Shown here piece after piece: positions 9,822 to 18,594 of a stretch of 64,000 bases of DNA. This DNA comes from Agrobacterium fabrum str. C58 (GTDB lineage Bacteria > Pseudomonadota > Alphaproteobacteria > Rhizobiales > Rhizobiaceae), in contig NC_003064.2 in NCBI RefSeq assembly GCF_000092025.1, forward strand, positions 310,001-374,000, given 5' to 3'. Within the stretch, counting starts at the first letter, position 1, and each line of letters opens with the position of its first letter. A program made the translations under genes and the position numbers. A model generated the notes under the pieces. That model was not told where the DNA came from, searched no databases, and saw nothing but the letters and a program-made list of their open reading frames with translations.

Positions 9822-10814
9822 ATGGGAAGCCGCAACATCCTGGTGACAGGACCAGCCATCAACGAGCAAGCCGTAAAACTGATAACCGACAACGGCTACC
9901 AGGTGTCTTACGTCCCCCCTTACACAAGCGAAGCCGATCTGGTCCGCATCGTGACAGAACTTGATCCCGTCGGCGTCGTGGTTCGAATGGGCCGCTTTAG
10001 CGAAGCAGCGATCAAGGCCGCGCCATCGCTCCGTGTTCTTTCAAAGCACGGGGTTGGGGTCGACAATATTGATGTGGATGCTGCGTCACGCCGGGAGATA
10101 CCCGTGGTCGTCGCTGCTGGCGCAAATGCACTTTCGGTTGCTGAACATGCAATCACACTGCTTTTTGCCGTGGTGAAGCGGATAGTGCCGCTCGACAGCG
10201 GTATCCGCGCCGGGCGCTGGGAAAAAGCGGGCTATTCCGGCAAGGAACTTGCCGGCATGATTATCGGCCTGGTCGGCTTCGGCGCCATCGCTCGGCAAAC
10301 TGCCGTGTTCGCCAGGGGTTTTGGCTTGAAGGTCCAAGCCTACGACCCCTTCACAGACGAGACGGCGTTTGTCGAGGCAGGTGTTCACCGGGTGGCTGAT
10401 GTCGACGACCTCATCTCGTCCTCGGATATATTGAGCTTGCACTGCCCTCTGACACCCGACACGCGCAACCTGCTAGATGACCGTCGTCTTGGCATGATGA
10501 AGCCCGGTTCGTTCATTATCAACACCGCGCGAGGCGGATTGATAGATGAGGATGCCCTTCTTCGAGCTGTGGAGAGCGGTCACATTGCCGGGGCCGGCCT
10601 GGACACCTTCCAGATCGAGCCGCCTGCGGCCAACCACCCATTTTGGCAAAACCAGAAAATCGTCGTCACACCGCATATCGGCGGCGTGACCCAGGAGGCC
10701 AACGTTCGCGTCGGCGTCGATGCTGTGGAAGGTATCTTTGCGATCGTGGAAGGGCGTCACCTCGGTCGCGAAAGGATCGTGAATCATCGGGCGCTGGCAA
10801 AGACGCCCGCCTGA
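9822..10814 (+). CDS. D-2-hydroxyacid dehydrogenase (phosphoglycerate-dehydrogenase-like)
   Basis: NAD(P)-dependent D-isomer-specific 2-hydroxyacid dehydrogenase, 330 residues. The nucleotide-binding loop is GMIIGLVGFGAIARQTAVFA; the substrate Arg lies in INTARGGLIDEDALLRAVES; the Glu is in the FQIEPP segment; the catalytic His is in VTPHIGGVTQEA. Substrate-binding residues KHGVGVDNID are present. I place the start at ATG 9822, preceded by GAGG five bases upstream, rather than the earlier in-frame codon at 9750. It is the first gene of an operon with RraA-like, TctCBA, a second dehydrogenase and a glycerate kinase, so it likely acts on an imported hydroxy- or keto-acid. Confidence 0.9.
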   Translation: MGSRNILVTGPAINEQAVKLITDNGYQVSYVPPYTSEADLVRIVTELDPVGVVVRMGRFSEAAIKAAPSLRVLSKHGVGVDNIDVDAASRREIPVVVAAGANALSVAEHAITLLFAVVKRIVPLDSGIRAGRWEKAGYSGKELAGMIIGLVGFGAIARQTAVFARGFGLKVQAYDPFTDETAFVEAGVHRVADVDDLISSSDILSLHCPLTPDTRNLLDDRRLGMMKPGSFIINTARGGLIDEDALLRAVESGHIAGAGLDTFQIEPPAANHPFWQNQKIVVTPHIGGVTQEANVRVGVDAVEGIFAIVEGRHLGRERIVNHRALAKTPA

Positions 10815-10850
10815 AAAAAAAAGACAATCAAAAGCATTGAGGAGAAGACG

Positions 10851-11534
10851 TTGACTATAGGATTTAGGGTTCGCAACAGGGACAGGATCGTCGATCAGGA
10901 ATGGATCGACAAGTTCCGGGAGCTTCCAGTCGCTAACATCAGCGACAGCATGCACCGCATGTATGCGGGCGGGGCCGAGCTTCGCCCGATGCATCGTGAC
11001 GGCAAACTTGTCGGCCGTGCACTGACTGTCAAAGCGCCTCCAGGCGACAATCTTATGCTCCATAAGGCGATGGACATGGCTGTGGACGGCGACGTCATCG
11101 TCATGGATGCAGCCGGTGACGTGACCCACGCCCTGATGGGCGAGATGATGCTCGACTACGCTCACCGTCGCGGCGTCGTGGGTTTCGTGCTCAACGGTGC
11201 TATCCGTGACGCGGATGCCTTTCTTGAGATGAACATCCCAGCGTTCGCGGTTGGGGTCACCCATCGAGGTCCCTACAAAAACGGGCCGGGCGAGATTAAC
11301 ACCCCGATCGCCATCGGCGGCATGGTCATCACGCCGGGAGACCTGATCGTCGGTGACGCGGATGGCGTCGTGGTTGTTCCGATCGACGATGTTGCGGAGG
11401 TCTACGAACGGACCGTTGCTAAGCACGCCGCTGAGCTAAAGCAGATCGAGAATATCAAAGCAGGGACGCATAAGCCGACATGGTTCAACGACGCTCTGGT
11501 TAAAGCCGGTTGCGAGCTGCCGTCCACGAACTGA
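10851..11534 (+). CDS. RraA-family protein (HMG/CHA aldolase-like)
   Basis: 227-residue protein of the RraA/4-hydroxy-4-methyl-2-oxoglutarate aldolase fold. Family marks are ANISDSMHRM near the N-terminus, VGRALTVKAPPGDNL, VIVMDAAGDVTHALMGEMM, VGFVLNGAIRDADAF (the Arg-Asp pair of the divalent-metal aldolases) and DLIVGDADGVVVVP. Start is TTG at 10851, behind GGAGA. RraA proper is an RNase E inhibitor, but in a catabolic operon the aldolase/decarboxylase function on a hydroxylated oxo-acid is more likely. It is 36 bases after the dehydrogenase gene. Confidence 0.87.
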   Translation: MTIGFRVRNRDRIVDQEWIDKFRELPVANISDSMHRMYAGGAELRPMHRDGKLVGRALTVKAPPGDNLMLHKAMDMAVDGDVIVMDAAGDVTHALMGEMMLDYAHRRGVVGFVLNGAIRDADAFLEMNIPAFAVGVTHRGPYKNGPGEINTPIAIGGMVITPGDLIVGDADGVVVVPIDDVAEVYERTVAKHAAELKQIENIKAGTHKPTWFNDALVKAGCELPSTN

Positions 11535-11540
11535 ACGATG

Positions 11541-11574
11541 CTGGCCGGCGCTCCGGAGGGGAAACGCCGGCCAG
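11541..11574 (+). other. Stem-loop between rraA-like gene and tctC-like gene
   Basis: CTGGCCGGCG (11541-11550) pairs with CGCCGGCCAG (11565-11574), a perfect 10-bp GC stem with a 14-nt loop. No T-run follows. Hairpins placed just before a solute-binding-protein gene often stabilise that part of the mRNA or attenuate read-through. Confidence 0.6.
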
Positions 11575-11623
11575 TCTCTAGCGCTCTGAACTAAACCAGT
11601 CGAAACCATCCTGGGAGGATAAG

Positions 11624-12580
11624 ATGAAACATTTGATTAGAAATACCGCGCTGGTGACGACGCTTTTTCTCGGCGCAGGCGTAGCGCATGCTGACTGGCC
11701 AACCGACCGCCCTATTGAATTCATCGTGGCGTTCGCTCCTGGTGGCGGTACGGACGTGATGAACCGCACGCTTGCTCCATATGTGGAGAAAGAGCTGGGC
11801 GCGAAGATAACCGTACTGAACCGCCCCGGAGCTTCTGGCGAAATTGCCTATACTGCAATGACGCAAGCCCGGCCTGACGGCTACACGGTGTCCTCGCTTA
11901 ACACGCCGGGCTATCTGACGATGCAAATGGACCGCAAGGTGCGTTTCGATCCCGCGAAGCTCTGCCTTGTTGCGCGTATCGTTGAGGACCCAGGTTCTTT
12001 TATTGTTCAGTCAAGTTCAAAGTTCATCACGCTCAAGGACCTCGTTGCCTTCGCGAAGGAAAATCCGGGTGCCGTAACCGTGGGGACGACCGGTCTGGGA
12101 ACTGACGAGCACCTCGCGATGCTTCAGTTGGAGAAAGCTGCCGGTATCGACCTGACTGCTGTAACCTTCAATGGGGCGAACGAGGCTCGTACCGCGCTTC
12201 TTGGTGGACATGTCGACACAATCGGCATCAACGTCGGTGAATTTGTGGGCAGCGATCACTCGGCGTTCAAGAATCTCGGTCAGTTCGCGGAAGATCGTGC
12301 CTCGATCGCTCCTGATCTGCCGACTGCAAAGGAGCAAGGTTTCGAAGTCCTCATGAGTTCCGAGCGCGGCATCGCAATGAGCTGCGATGTTCCCGACGAA
12401 ATCCGTACGAAGTTCTCGGGCGCGATCAAAAAAGCCCTCGAAAATCCTGATTTCCAGGCAAAGGCGAAGCAAATGTCGCTGGCGCTTTCTTACCGGTCAT
12501 CGGAAGATTGGAATAAGGAACTTCCTGTCCGCGGTGAACGCCTGAGCGCGATCTGGAAACTGGCCAAGGAACAGAAGTAA
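11624..12580 (+). CDS. Tripartite tricarboxylate transporter substrate-binding protein (TctC/Bug family)
   Basis: 318-residue periplasmic binding protein. A Sec signal peptide is clear: MKHLIRNTALVTTLFLGAGVAHA, cleaved after AHA. The mature protein begins with the family pattern WPTDRPIEFIVAFAPGGGTD and has VLNRPGASGEIAY, the bound-carboxylate loop of Bug proteins. RBS GGGAGG lies upstream of the ATG. It overlaps the TctB gene (TAATG). Family ligands are di- and tricarboxylates or related organic acids; neighbours suggest a hydroxylated acid. Confidence 0.92.
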   Translation: MKHLIRNTALVTTLFLGAGVAHADWPTDRPIEFIVAFAPGGGTDVMNRTLAPYVEKELGAKITVLNRPGASGEIAYTAMTQARPDGYTVSSLNTPGYLTMQMDRKVRFDPAKLCLVARIVEDPGSFIVQSSSKFITLKDLVAFAKENPGAVTVGTTGLGTDEHLAMLQLEKAAGIDLTAVTFNGANEARTALLGGHVDTIGINVGEFVGSDHSAFKNLGQFAEDRASIAPDLPTAKEQGFEVLMSSERGIAMSCDVPDEIRTKFSGAIKKALENPDFQAKAKQMSLALSYRSSEDWNKELPVRGERLSAIWKLAKEQK

Positions 12581-13044
12581 TGGCCACTCCTCGCAAGGTT
12601 AGAGGAACCGGTGACCGTCCGGACCTCTTCACCGCAGCGATATTCATTGGATTCGGCGCGCTCGGCCTCTGGGCTGGGCGCGATTTGACCATGGGTACCG
12701 CTTCCGCAATGGGGCCAGGTTATCTTCCCAGAATAGTGTGCTGGCTTCTTATCATCATTGGCGCGGTGATTGGCGGGTTCGGTGCAGTCCGGGCGCGCGT
12801 GGGTATTGCCAAGCCGAAGCTCTGGCCCTTGGTGATCATTCTGGCGGCGGTGGTTGGGTTCGCTTTTATTGCGGAGTTCTTTGGTTTCGTTGCGGCCTCT
12901 GTTTGGTTGCTTCTTGTTGGCAGCATCGCCGACCGGGATTCGAGGCTTCGCGAGGTCATCCTGCTTACCGCTGGCCTGACAGCGTTTGGCGCATTGGTCT
13001 TCATCGTCGGCCTTGGCGTTCAAATGCCAATCTGGCCGTTCTGA
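12580..13044 (+). CDS. Tripartite tricarboxylate transporter small membrane subunit TctB
   Basis: 154-residue membrane protein with four predicted hydrophobic segments: LFTAAIFIGFGALGLWAG, the stretch from LPRIVCWLLIIIGAVIGGF, VIILAAVVGFAFIAEFFGFV and LTAGLTAFGALVFIVGLG. The early TMGTASAMGPGYLPR block is the TctB signature (family pattern G-x-A-x-x-M-G-P-G-x-F-P). Start shares a base with the TctC stop, and a GAGGAGG RBS near its end serves TctA. It forms the complex with TctA in the inner membrane. Confidence 0.9.
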   Translation: MATPRKVRGTGDRPDLFTAAIFIGFGALGLWAGRDLTMGTASAMGPGYLPRIVCWLLIIIGAVIGGFGAVRARVGIAKPKLWPLVIILAAVVGFAFIAEFFGFVAASVWLLLVGSIADRDSRLREVILLTAGLTAFGALVFIVGLGVQMPIWPF

Positions 13045-13055
13045 GGAGGAAACTC

Positions 13056-14564
13056 ATGAACTTCGTCGACCTTCTCATGCTCGGATTCAGCGAGGCTTTG
13101 ACGCCCACCAATCTCGGATTTTGTCTTCTTGGCGCTCTCCTAGGTACGCTGATCGGGGTGTTGCCCGGTATCGGACCGACAGCAACAATCGCTGTTCTGC
13201 TGCCGATCACGTTCTACCTTCCACCTCTTGCCGGGCTGATCATGCTCTCTGGAATTTATTATGGCGCTCAATATGGAGGTTCAACGACTGCTATACTCGT
13301 CAACCTGCCTGGCGAAGCGTCATCGGTCGTTACCGCTGTCGACGGTTATAAGATGGCTCAACAGGGGAGGGCTGGTTCGGCGCTCGCTGTTGCCGCACTC
13401 GGTTCATTCTTTGCCGGGACCGTTGCGACATTTGGCATTGCTATAGCAGGACCTACTCTGTCGTCTTTCGCGCTTTCGTTTGGTCCAGCAGAGTACGTTT
13501 CACTGATGCTGTTTGGACTTCTGGCCGCAACAATCCTGGCGCGAGGGTCCGTGCTGAAGGCGATCGGCATGATCCTTCTCGGGTTGTTGCTGGGCATGGT
13601 CGGCATTGACGCGAGCTCTGGTGAAGAGCGTCTCACGTTCAACGCTGTCGAGCTTTTCGACGGTATAGACTTTGTGGTCATTGCCATCGGGCTATTCGGT
13701 TTTTCGGAGATCGTCGAGAACCTTGAAAATGTCGAAGCCCGCGGCGTACTGGTCAGCAAGCTAAGTCGGCTGTGGCCAACGCGGGAAGATTTCCGGCGTG
13801 CATGGCCGGCTGTGCTGCGGGGAACCGGCGTCGGCACCTTTCTTGGCGTCTTGCCAGGTGGGGGGGCAACGCTGGCATCGTTCTGCGCCTACTCGGTCGA
13901 AAAGAAGGTGTCCAAGCGCCCCAACGAGTTTGGCGAAGGTGCCGTTGAGGGTGTCGCTGGACCGGAAGCCGCGAACAATGCGGGTGCACAGTCGTCATTC
14001 ATCCCGCTTCTGACACTGGGCATACCGTCGAACAACATGATGGCGATGATGTTGAGCGCCTTCATCATCCACGGTATCACGCCAGGACCGACGGTGCTGG
14101 CCACCCAGCCGGAAATCTTCTGGGGTCTCGTTGCCAGCATGTGGATCGGCAACCTGATGCTCGTCGTCATCAACCTGCCGCTCATCGGGGTCTGGGTAAA
14201 ACTGCTGACGGTACCCTACCGGCTGCTCTATCCGGCAATCCTTCTCTTCTGCTGCGTCGGGGTCTACAGCATCAACAACCGCATCTTCGACGTGGCTCTG
14301 GCTGCAGGGTTCGGACTGCTCGGATATGCATTTCGCAAGGCAAAGTGCGAACCGGGTCCGCTGCTTCTGGGATTCGTGCTTGGACCGCTGTTGGAAACCA
14401 ATATCCGTCGGGCTCTGACGATCTCCCACGGAAATCCGAGCGTTTTTGTGGAGCGGCCGATCAGCCTCGTCCTTCTGATCGCGACAACTGGAGTCCTTCT
14501 CCTGATGATCCTGCCGTCGTTCCGTAAAACCCGCGAAGAGGCCTTCCAGGAAGAAGAAGCCTAA
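13056..14564 (+). CDS. Tripartite tricarboxylate transporter large permease TctA
   Basis: 502-residue permease with about twelve hydrophobic segments. The family repeats are obvious: GTLIGVLPGIGPTATIAVLL near the N-terminus and GTFLGVLPGGGATLASFCAY in the second half, with YYGAQYGGSTTAILVNLPGE and PLLTLGIPSNNMMAMMLSAF. ATG 13056 is chosen because of GAGGAGG eight bases upstream and the conserved N-terminus; the frame is open further upstream but overlaps TctB. It uses the ion gradient to import the substrate delivered by TctC. Confidence 0.94.
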   Translation: MNFVDLLMLGFSEALTPTNLGFCLLGALLGTLIGVLPGIGPTATIAVLLPITFYLPPLAGLIMLSGIYYGAQYGGSTTAILVNLPGEASSVVTAVDGYKMAQQGRAGSALAVAALGSFFAGTVATFGIAIAGPTLSSFALSFGPAEYVSLMLFGLLAATILARGSVLKAIGMILLGLLLGMVGIDASSGEERLTFNAVELFDGIDFVVIAIGLFGFSEIVENLENVEARGVLVSKLSRLWPTREDFRRAWPAVLRGTGVGTFLGVLPGGGATLASFCAYSVEKKVSKRPNEFGEGAVEGVAGPEAANNAGAQSSFIPLLTLGIPSNNMMAMMLSAFIIHGITPGPTVLATQPEIFWGLVASMWIGNLMLVVINLPLIGVWVKLLTVPYRLLYPAILLFCCVGVYSINNRIFDVALAAGFGLLGYAFRKAKCEPGPLLLGFVLGPLLETNIRRALTISHGNPSVFVERPISLVLLIATTGVLLLMILPSFRKTREEAFQEEEA

Positions 14565-14581
14565 GGCCGATCTTCGATGAG

Positions 14582-14601
14582 CGGCCGCTGGAATGCGGCC
14601 G
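14582..14601 (+). terminator. Hairpin after tctA-like gene
   Basis: CGGCCGC (14582-14588) pairs with GCGGCCG (14595-14601), loop of six, followed by TTATTCTTT. The tail is only partly T-rich, so this is a weak intrinsic terminator or partial attenuator. Its position argues against the upstream start (14577) of the next gene. Confidence 0.5.
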
Positions 14602-14633
14602 TTATTCTTTCCTTCAAACTCGGTGTTCTCCCC

Positions 14634-15614
14634 ATGTCTGATGCTGCCAGCAAACCTCTTCGCGTCGTTCTCCTAGATCGCAAGACGTTGCCCGACGACA
14701 TTCGCTTCCGTGCGTTCTCGTTCGCCAACGAACTCGTAGCGTTCGACCAAACGGCTCCCGACGAGGTGTCGGAACGCATCAAGGACGCCGACATCGTCAT
14801 CACAAACAAGGCTCCTGTACGGGGTCCGGCGATCGCCTCCGCCCCACGACTCAAGCTTGTTGCGGTGGCCGCGACGGGAACCGACGTCGTCGATGTCGCC
14901 GCATGCGCGCAACGCGGGGTCGCCGTCTCGAATATCCGCAATTACGCAGTCAACACGGTTCCAGAGCACACCTTCGCTATGATCCTCGCGCTTCGCCGCA
15001 GCCTCCTTGGGTATCGAAAGTCGGTCAAGGCTGGACGATGGCAAGAAGTGAACCAGTTCTGCTACTTCGATTTCCCTATCAACGATCTTGCGGGTTCGAC
15101 GCTGGGCATCATCGGTGACGGCGCACTCGGTCGCTCGGTGGCCGACCTCGGCCGGGCCTTCGGGATGAAAGTTCTCTTTTCCGACTACAAGGGCACAAAG
15201 GGAATGGGACCGCTTTATACGCCCTTCGAGAAAGTCCTTGAGGCTAGTGACGTCATCACTTTGCACTCTCCGTTGATGTCTTCCACCCGCAACATGATTT
15301 CGACCGCGGAGTTCGCACAGATGACAAAGCGGCCGCTTTTGATCAACACCGCGCGAGGCGGTCTCGTTGACGAGGCCGCGCTGGAGGTTGCGTTGAGAAG
15401 CGGACAGATCAGCGGAGCGGGCTTCGACGTCGTCACCACGGAGCCCCCAGCCGCCGATCATCCTCTAATGCGTCTACTCGACCTGCCGAACTTTATCCTG
15501 ACACCGCATGTGGCGTGGGCGAGCCGCGAAGCGGTTCAGTCGCTTGTCGACCAGTTGATCGACAACGTCGAGGCGTTCGAGCGCGGCGCACGGACGAATA
15601 TCGTGGCCGCGTGA
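14634..15614 (+). CDS. D-2-hydroxyacid dehydrogenase (hydroxypyruvate/glycerate dehydrogenase type)
   Basis: 326-residue NAD(P)-dependent 2-hydroxyacid dehydrogenase, of the glycerate dehydrogenase (HprA) type by its NYAVNTVPEHTFAMILALRR block. Other marks are GSTLGIIGDGALGRSVADLG (dinucleotide loop), INTARGGLVDEAAL (substrate Arg), a Glu in the VVTTEPPAADHPL segment and LTPHVAWASREA (catalytic His). Start ATG 14634 is preferred to ATG 14577 because the hairpin at 14582-14601 lies between them. It overlaps or abuts the glycerate kinase gene, suggesting that hydroxypyruvate is reduced to D-glycerate and then phosphorylated. Confidence 0.9.
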   Translation: MSDAASKPLRVVLLDRKTLPDDIRFRAFSFANELVAFDQTAPDEVSERIKDADIVITNKAPVRGPAIASAPRLKLVAVAATGTDVVDVAACAQRGVAVSNIRNYAVNTVPEHTFAMILALRRSLLGYRKSVKAGRWQEVNQFCYFDFPINDLAGSTLGIIGDGALGRSVADLGRAFGMKVLFSDYKGTKGMGPLYTPFEKVLEASDVITLHSPLMSSTRNMISTAEFAQMTKRPLLINTARGGLVDEAALEVALRSGQISGAGFDVVTTEPPAADHPLMRLLDLPNFILTPHVAWASREAVQSLVDQLIDNVEAFERGARTNIVAA

Positions 15615-15616
15615 AC

Positions 15617-16882
15617 ATGGGAGCCGTAGCGGACACCAGAGTCTTCTTGTCCGAACTGTTTCGAGCGGCGGTTGCTGCTGCCGATCCTTACGAGGCCATC
15701 AAGGCAAACCTTCCGCGAGAGCCGAAAGGGCGCACCGTCGTGATAGGAGCCGGCAAGGCATCGGTGGAAATGGCGCGTGCGTTCGATGCCCTGTGGAAAG
15801 GCTCACTCGAGGGTGTCGTCGTGACAAAGCACGGGACGCGGTCCTCCTGCAGTCGAATAGAGGTCATTGAAGCCGCTCACCCTGTTCCGGATAGGGCAGG
15901 CTTCGTGGCTTCCAGGCGATTGCTAGATGCCGTTTCCGATCTTACCGAAGACGACCTTGTCGTGGCGTTGATCTCCGGAGGCGGATCGTCCTTGCTGGCA
16001 TTGCCCTGCGAAGGTCTGACGCTGGATGACGAGATCGCTGTCGCGAAGATGCTTCTCTCATCAGGTGCTCCCATCTCCGCGATGAACACCGTGAGGACCC
16101 AGCTTTCTAGGATCAAAGGTGGACGCCTGGCGATCGCCGCCTATCCCGCCAAGGTCGTGACGCTGATCGTGTCTGACATTCCGGGAGATGATCCTGTTCT
16201 GGTTGCCAGCGGCCCGACTGTCCTGTCCCGTTCGACGCCGCAAGACGCGCTTCGCGTTATAGACCGATATGGCATGGCATTGCCGGACCATGTCATCCGA
16301 CATCTTCAAGACGCGGCAGTCGGTATGGACCCGGACCACCCGTGTTTCGACAACAATCAGGTTACGGTCATCGCATCCCCTCGCGCTTCACTGGAAGCTG
16401 CTGCAGTCCTTGCGCGGAGCCAAGCCGTTTCGGCGGTCGTGCTAAGCGACGCCATCGAGGGCGAAGCGAGCGAGGTCGCCAAGGTTCACGCCGTGATCGC
16501 GAAGGAGGTCGCGCGCAATGATCAACCGTTTCGGAAGCCGGTGGTGATCCTATCGGGAGGTGAAACGACGGTAACGCTACGCGGCAAAGGAAAAGGCGGC
16601 AGAAACACTGAATTCCTCCTCTCTCTGGCCATCGAGATTGCCGAGCATGGTGACATCACCGCGCTTGCTGCCGACACCGATGGCATAGACGGGTCCGAAG
16701 ACAATGCGGGGTCGTTTGTCGACGGAGGCTCGGTGGCGAGACTTTGCGCCGCGGGCCTCGATCCCTACGACTTGCTCGTTTCGAACGACGCCTGGACGGG
16801 GTTCAATTCCACAAAAGACCTTTTCGTGACCGGGCCGACCGGAACCAACGTCAACGATTTTCGGGCGATCCTGATCGGATAA
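15617..16882 (+). CDS. Glycerate 2-kinase (MOFRL family, TtuD-like)
   Basis: 421-residue glycerate kinase of the MOFRL/GckA class, once annotated hydroxypyruvate reductase in tartrate operons. N-terminal domain: VVIGAGKASVEMARAFDALW, AAHPVPDRAGFVASRRLLDA and ALISGGGSSLLALPCEGLTL. C-terminal MOFRL domain: VILSGGETTVTLRGKGKGGR and ALAADTDGIDGSEDNAGSFV. Product is 2-phosphoglycerate, the entry to lower glycolysis. The start is ATG 15617 or GTG 15611; the latter overlaps the previous stop by GTGA. Gene order dehydrogenase-kinase supports a glycerate route for the imported acid. Confidence 0.93.
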   Translation: MGAVADTRVFLSELFRAAVAAADPYEAIKANLPREPKGRTVVIGAGKASVEMARAFDALWKGSLEGVVVTKHGTRSSCSRIEVIEAAHPVPDRAGFVASRRLLDAVSDLTEDDLVVALISGGGSSLLALPCEGLTLDDEIAVAKMLLSSGAPISAMNTVRTQLSRIKGGRLAIAAYPAKVVTLIVSDIPGDDPVLVASGPTVLSRSTPQDALRVIDRYGMALPDHVIRHLQDAAVGMDPDHPCFDNNQVTVIASPRASLEAAAVLARSQAVSAVVLSDAIEGEASEVAKVHAVIAKEVARNDQPFRKPVVILSGGETTVTLRGKGKGGRNTEFLLSLAIEIAEHGDITALAADTDGIDGSEDNAGSFVDGGSVARLCAAGLDPYDLLVSNDAWTGFNSTKDLFVTGPTGTNVNDFRAILIG

Positions 16883-16885
16883 GAG

Positions 16886-17545
16886 ATGCAGGCGAACGCG
16901 CGCAACCTCGACAAATATCTTTGCCTTGATGACTTCGAGAAAGCGGCCAGACGTCACCTACCTCGACCGCTGTTCGGGTATGTGTCAGGAGCCAGCGAGA
17001 CGGGCGCTTCGCTGCGTCACAATAGGGAAGACTTCGCCGACTATGCCTTTCGGCCCCGCGTGCTGAGGGATGTTTCTCAACGGAGCACCCGTACGACGAT
17101 ACTCGGCGAAAGCTACAGCGCGCCCTTTGGTATCGTGCCGATGGGCATCAGTGCTCTCATGGCCTATCAGGGTGATCTTGTTCTCGCCCAGGGGGCGAGC
17201 CAAGCCGGAATTCCCATGATCATGAGCGGGTCGTCGCTGATTAGACTTGAAGAAGTGGTTGCCAAAGCCCCCGCCACCTGGTTTCAGGCCTATCTTCCAG
17301 GAGAACCCGAGCGGATCGACGCGCTAGTGGATCGGGTGGCCGAAGCTGGGTTCAAGACGTCGGTTCTCACTGTCGACACCTCGGCATTGGCAAACCGGGA
17401 AAACAACATCCGGGCAGGATTTGCCCGGACCGGAAAGTTAATGCCAGTAAAACCAAATGAACTACGGGTTGCCGGTTCGAGTCCTTTCGAGAGCATCCGA
17501 TTACGAAAATCTCCCTCATCAACCTATGCCGTCAGGCTCGTGTAG
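16886..17545 (+). pseudogene. FMN-dependent alpha-hydroxyacid oxidase/L-lactate dehydrogenase, 3'-truncated
   Basis: The first 190 or so residues match the lactate/glycolate oxidase family: YLCLDDFEKAARRHLPRPLF, YVSGASETGASLRHNREDF, YAFRPRVLRDVSQRSTRTTI, APFGIVPMGISAL and WFQAYLPGEPERIDALVDR. Family proteins are about 380 residues. Here the sequence loses similarity after LANRENNIRAGF and stops at 219 residues, so the catalytic His/Arg of the C-terminal half are missing. Downstream a LysR fragment begins on the other strand, so a deletion junction lies near 17460-17540. It sits 3 bases after the kinase stop, so it was once part of the operon. Confidence 0.8.
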
Positions 17546-17683
17546 GACGAAATCTCGATCGGCGTCCTGAAGACCCGGCTCGCCCTTGAGCGGACGACTG
17601 GTCACGGACCAGGGAAGGAATTTCTCCGCGTAGGCAGGCAGGAGGGCCACGCCTCGTGTCGAAGCAATCAGCGACATGGCCAT
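17540..17683 (-). pseudogene. LysR-regulator C-terminal fragment
   Basis: On the minus strand a short frame reads MAMSLIASTRGVALLPAYA, then EKFLPWSVTSRPLKGEPG. This matches the end of LysR effector domains, with the G-x-G-V-x-L-x-P-x-Y stretch and the V-x-S-R-P-L-x-G block. No HTH or remaining domain is attached on either side. It adjoins the truncated FMN oxidase gene, and together they mark a deletion or recombination junction. Confidence 0.7.
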
Positions 17684-17695
17684 GGTGAGATCTAT

Positions 17696-18049
17696 TTATG
17701 TCTCGCGAGCCTCGGCCCAGTGCGGATAGGTCACAAAAGCCGTTGTCGCGCCTTCTCCCTCGGTCGTGATCGTCACGGATTGGCCCTTAGGCATGTAGAC
17801 AATGTCGCCGGGCCCCGCGGTGACCGTGCCATCGCTGGTGGACACGGACAGTCGTCCCTCAAGGACGATCATCGTGTCGTCTACGGCCATCGTCTCGGTC
17901 AGCGACTGACCAGGAGCATACCGGCCATAGCCAATCGAGACCGGGCCGCCGTTTCGTTCGTCCACTAGGTTTCCGACATAGATGCCGGCATCCTGTCCCG
18001 GCGATTTGACGAGTTCTGCGTCGGAAATGCTGAACTTTTGAACCTTCAT
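17696..18049 (-). CDS. Cupin-domain protein (EutQ-like small cupin)
   Basis: 117-residue single-domain cupin. Core motifs are GRYAPGQSLTETMAVDDTMI, then VLEGRLSVSTSDGTVTAGPG and DIVYMPKGQSVTITT. The order GRYAPG...LEG..S.....G.V.AG.GD..YMPKG resembles the ethanolamine-utilisation cupin EutQ and related small cupins. ATG 18049 is chosen because GGAGG lies six bases upstream; the frame is open further upstream to 18238 without a family N-terminus. Metal-ligand histidines of catalytic cupins are mostly absent, so a binding or structural role is likely. It is transcribed opposite to the hydroxyacid operon. Confidence 0.8.
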   Translation of the reverse strand: MKVQKFSISDAELVKSPGQDAGIYVGNLVDERNGGPVSIGYGRYAPGQSLTETMAVDDTMIVLEGRLSVSTSDGTVTAGPGDIVYMPKGQSVTITTEGEGATTAFVTYPHWAEARET

Positions 18050-18594
18050 TCGCGACCTCCTGCGTTTCCAGTTGAGATAGCACAAATTCCAGACACACCA
18101 ATATGACTTTGGAGAAGACATGACAGAGAACATTTGCTGCGTCTCGACGCCCGAACAGCGGAAGTCCGTTGATATCCGCGACGCGACGGAACGTCCGATG
18201 CTAGACAAAGTCTTTAAGGCGATCGACGTCGCAGTCACCGAAGTCGCAGACGGTTTCAGGGAAGTCGGGCTAGAATTCGACCCTACCAGCGGGGTAATAT
18301 TTTATGTTCACGGTTCAGCAGGTGACATTCGTCCGCCTCTGCGGCGGCGTCCCGAATACGCTAAAGGGCGGCGATCCCGAACTCTGCCAGCGGATTGTCA
18401 ACAATGGCCAGCATATCATCGACACCTACTGGCGAGGCGGCTGAAGACCCATAAAGAACTCCAGCCTGTCGCGAACATCCAAGTCAGCGTAATATTTCCG
18501 AGAAACGCCTTTTCGCCATTCAAGAAGACCGTAAGGATGCAATGCAATCGTTCTTCAGGCCGAAGGCGACGGCGGTTTGACCCTGTTTAAAGAC
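18050..18594. other. Intergenic region with possible gene remnants
   Basis: A plus-strand frame 18120-18590 (156 residues) has no recognisable domain. A short plus-strand frame ending at the stop at 18578-18580 reads EKRLFAIQEDRKDAMQSFF, similar in pattern to the C-terminus of enoyl-CoA hydratases; a 47-codon frame from 18304 (ends DTYWRGG) is unrecognised. These could be decayed gene ends; none is a confident gene. Confidence 0.35.
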
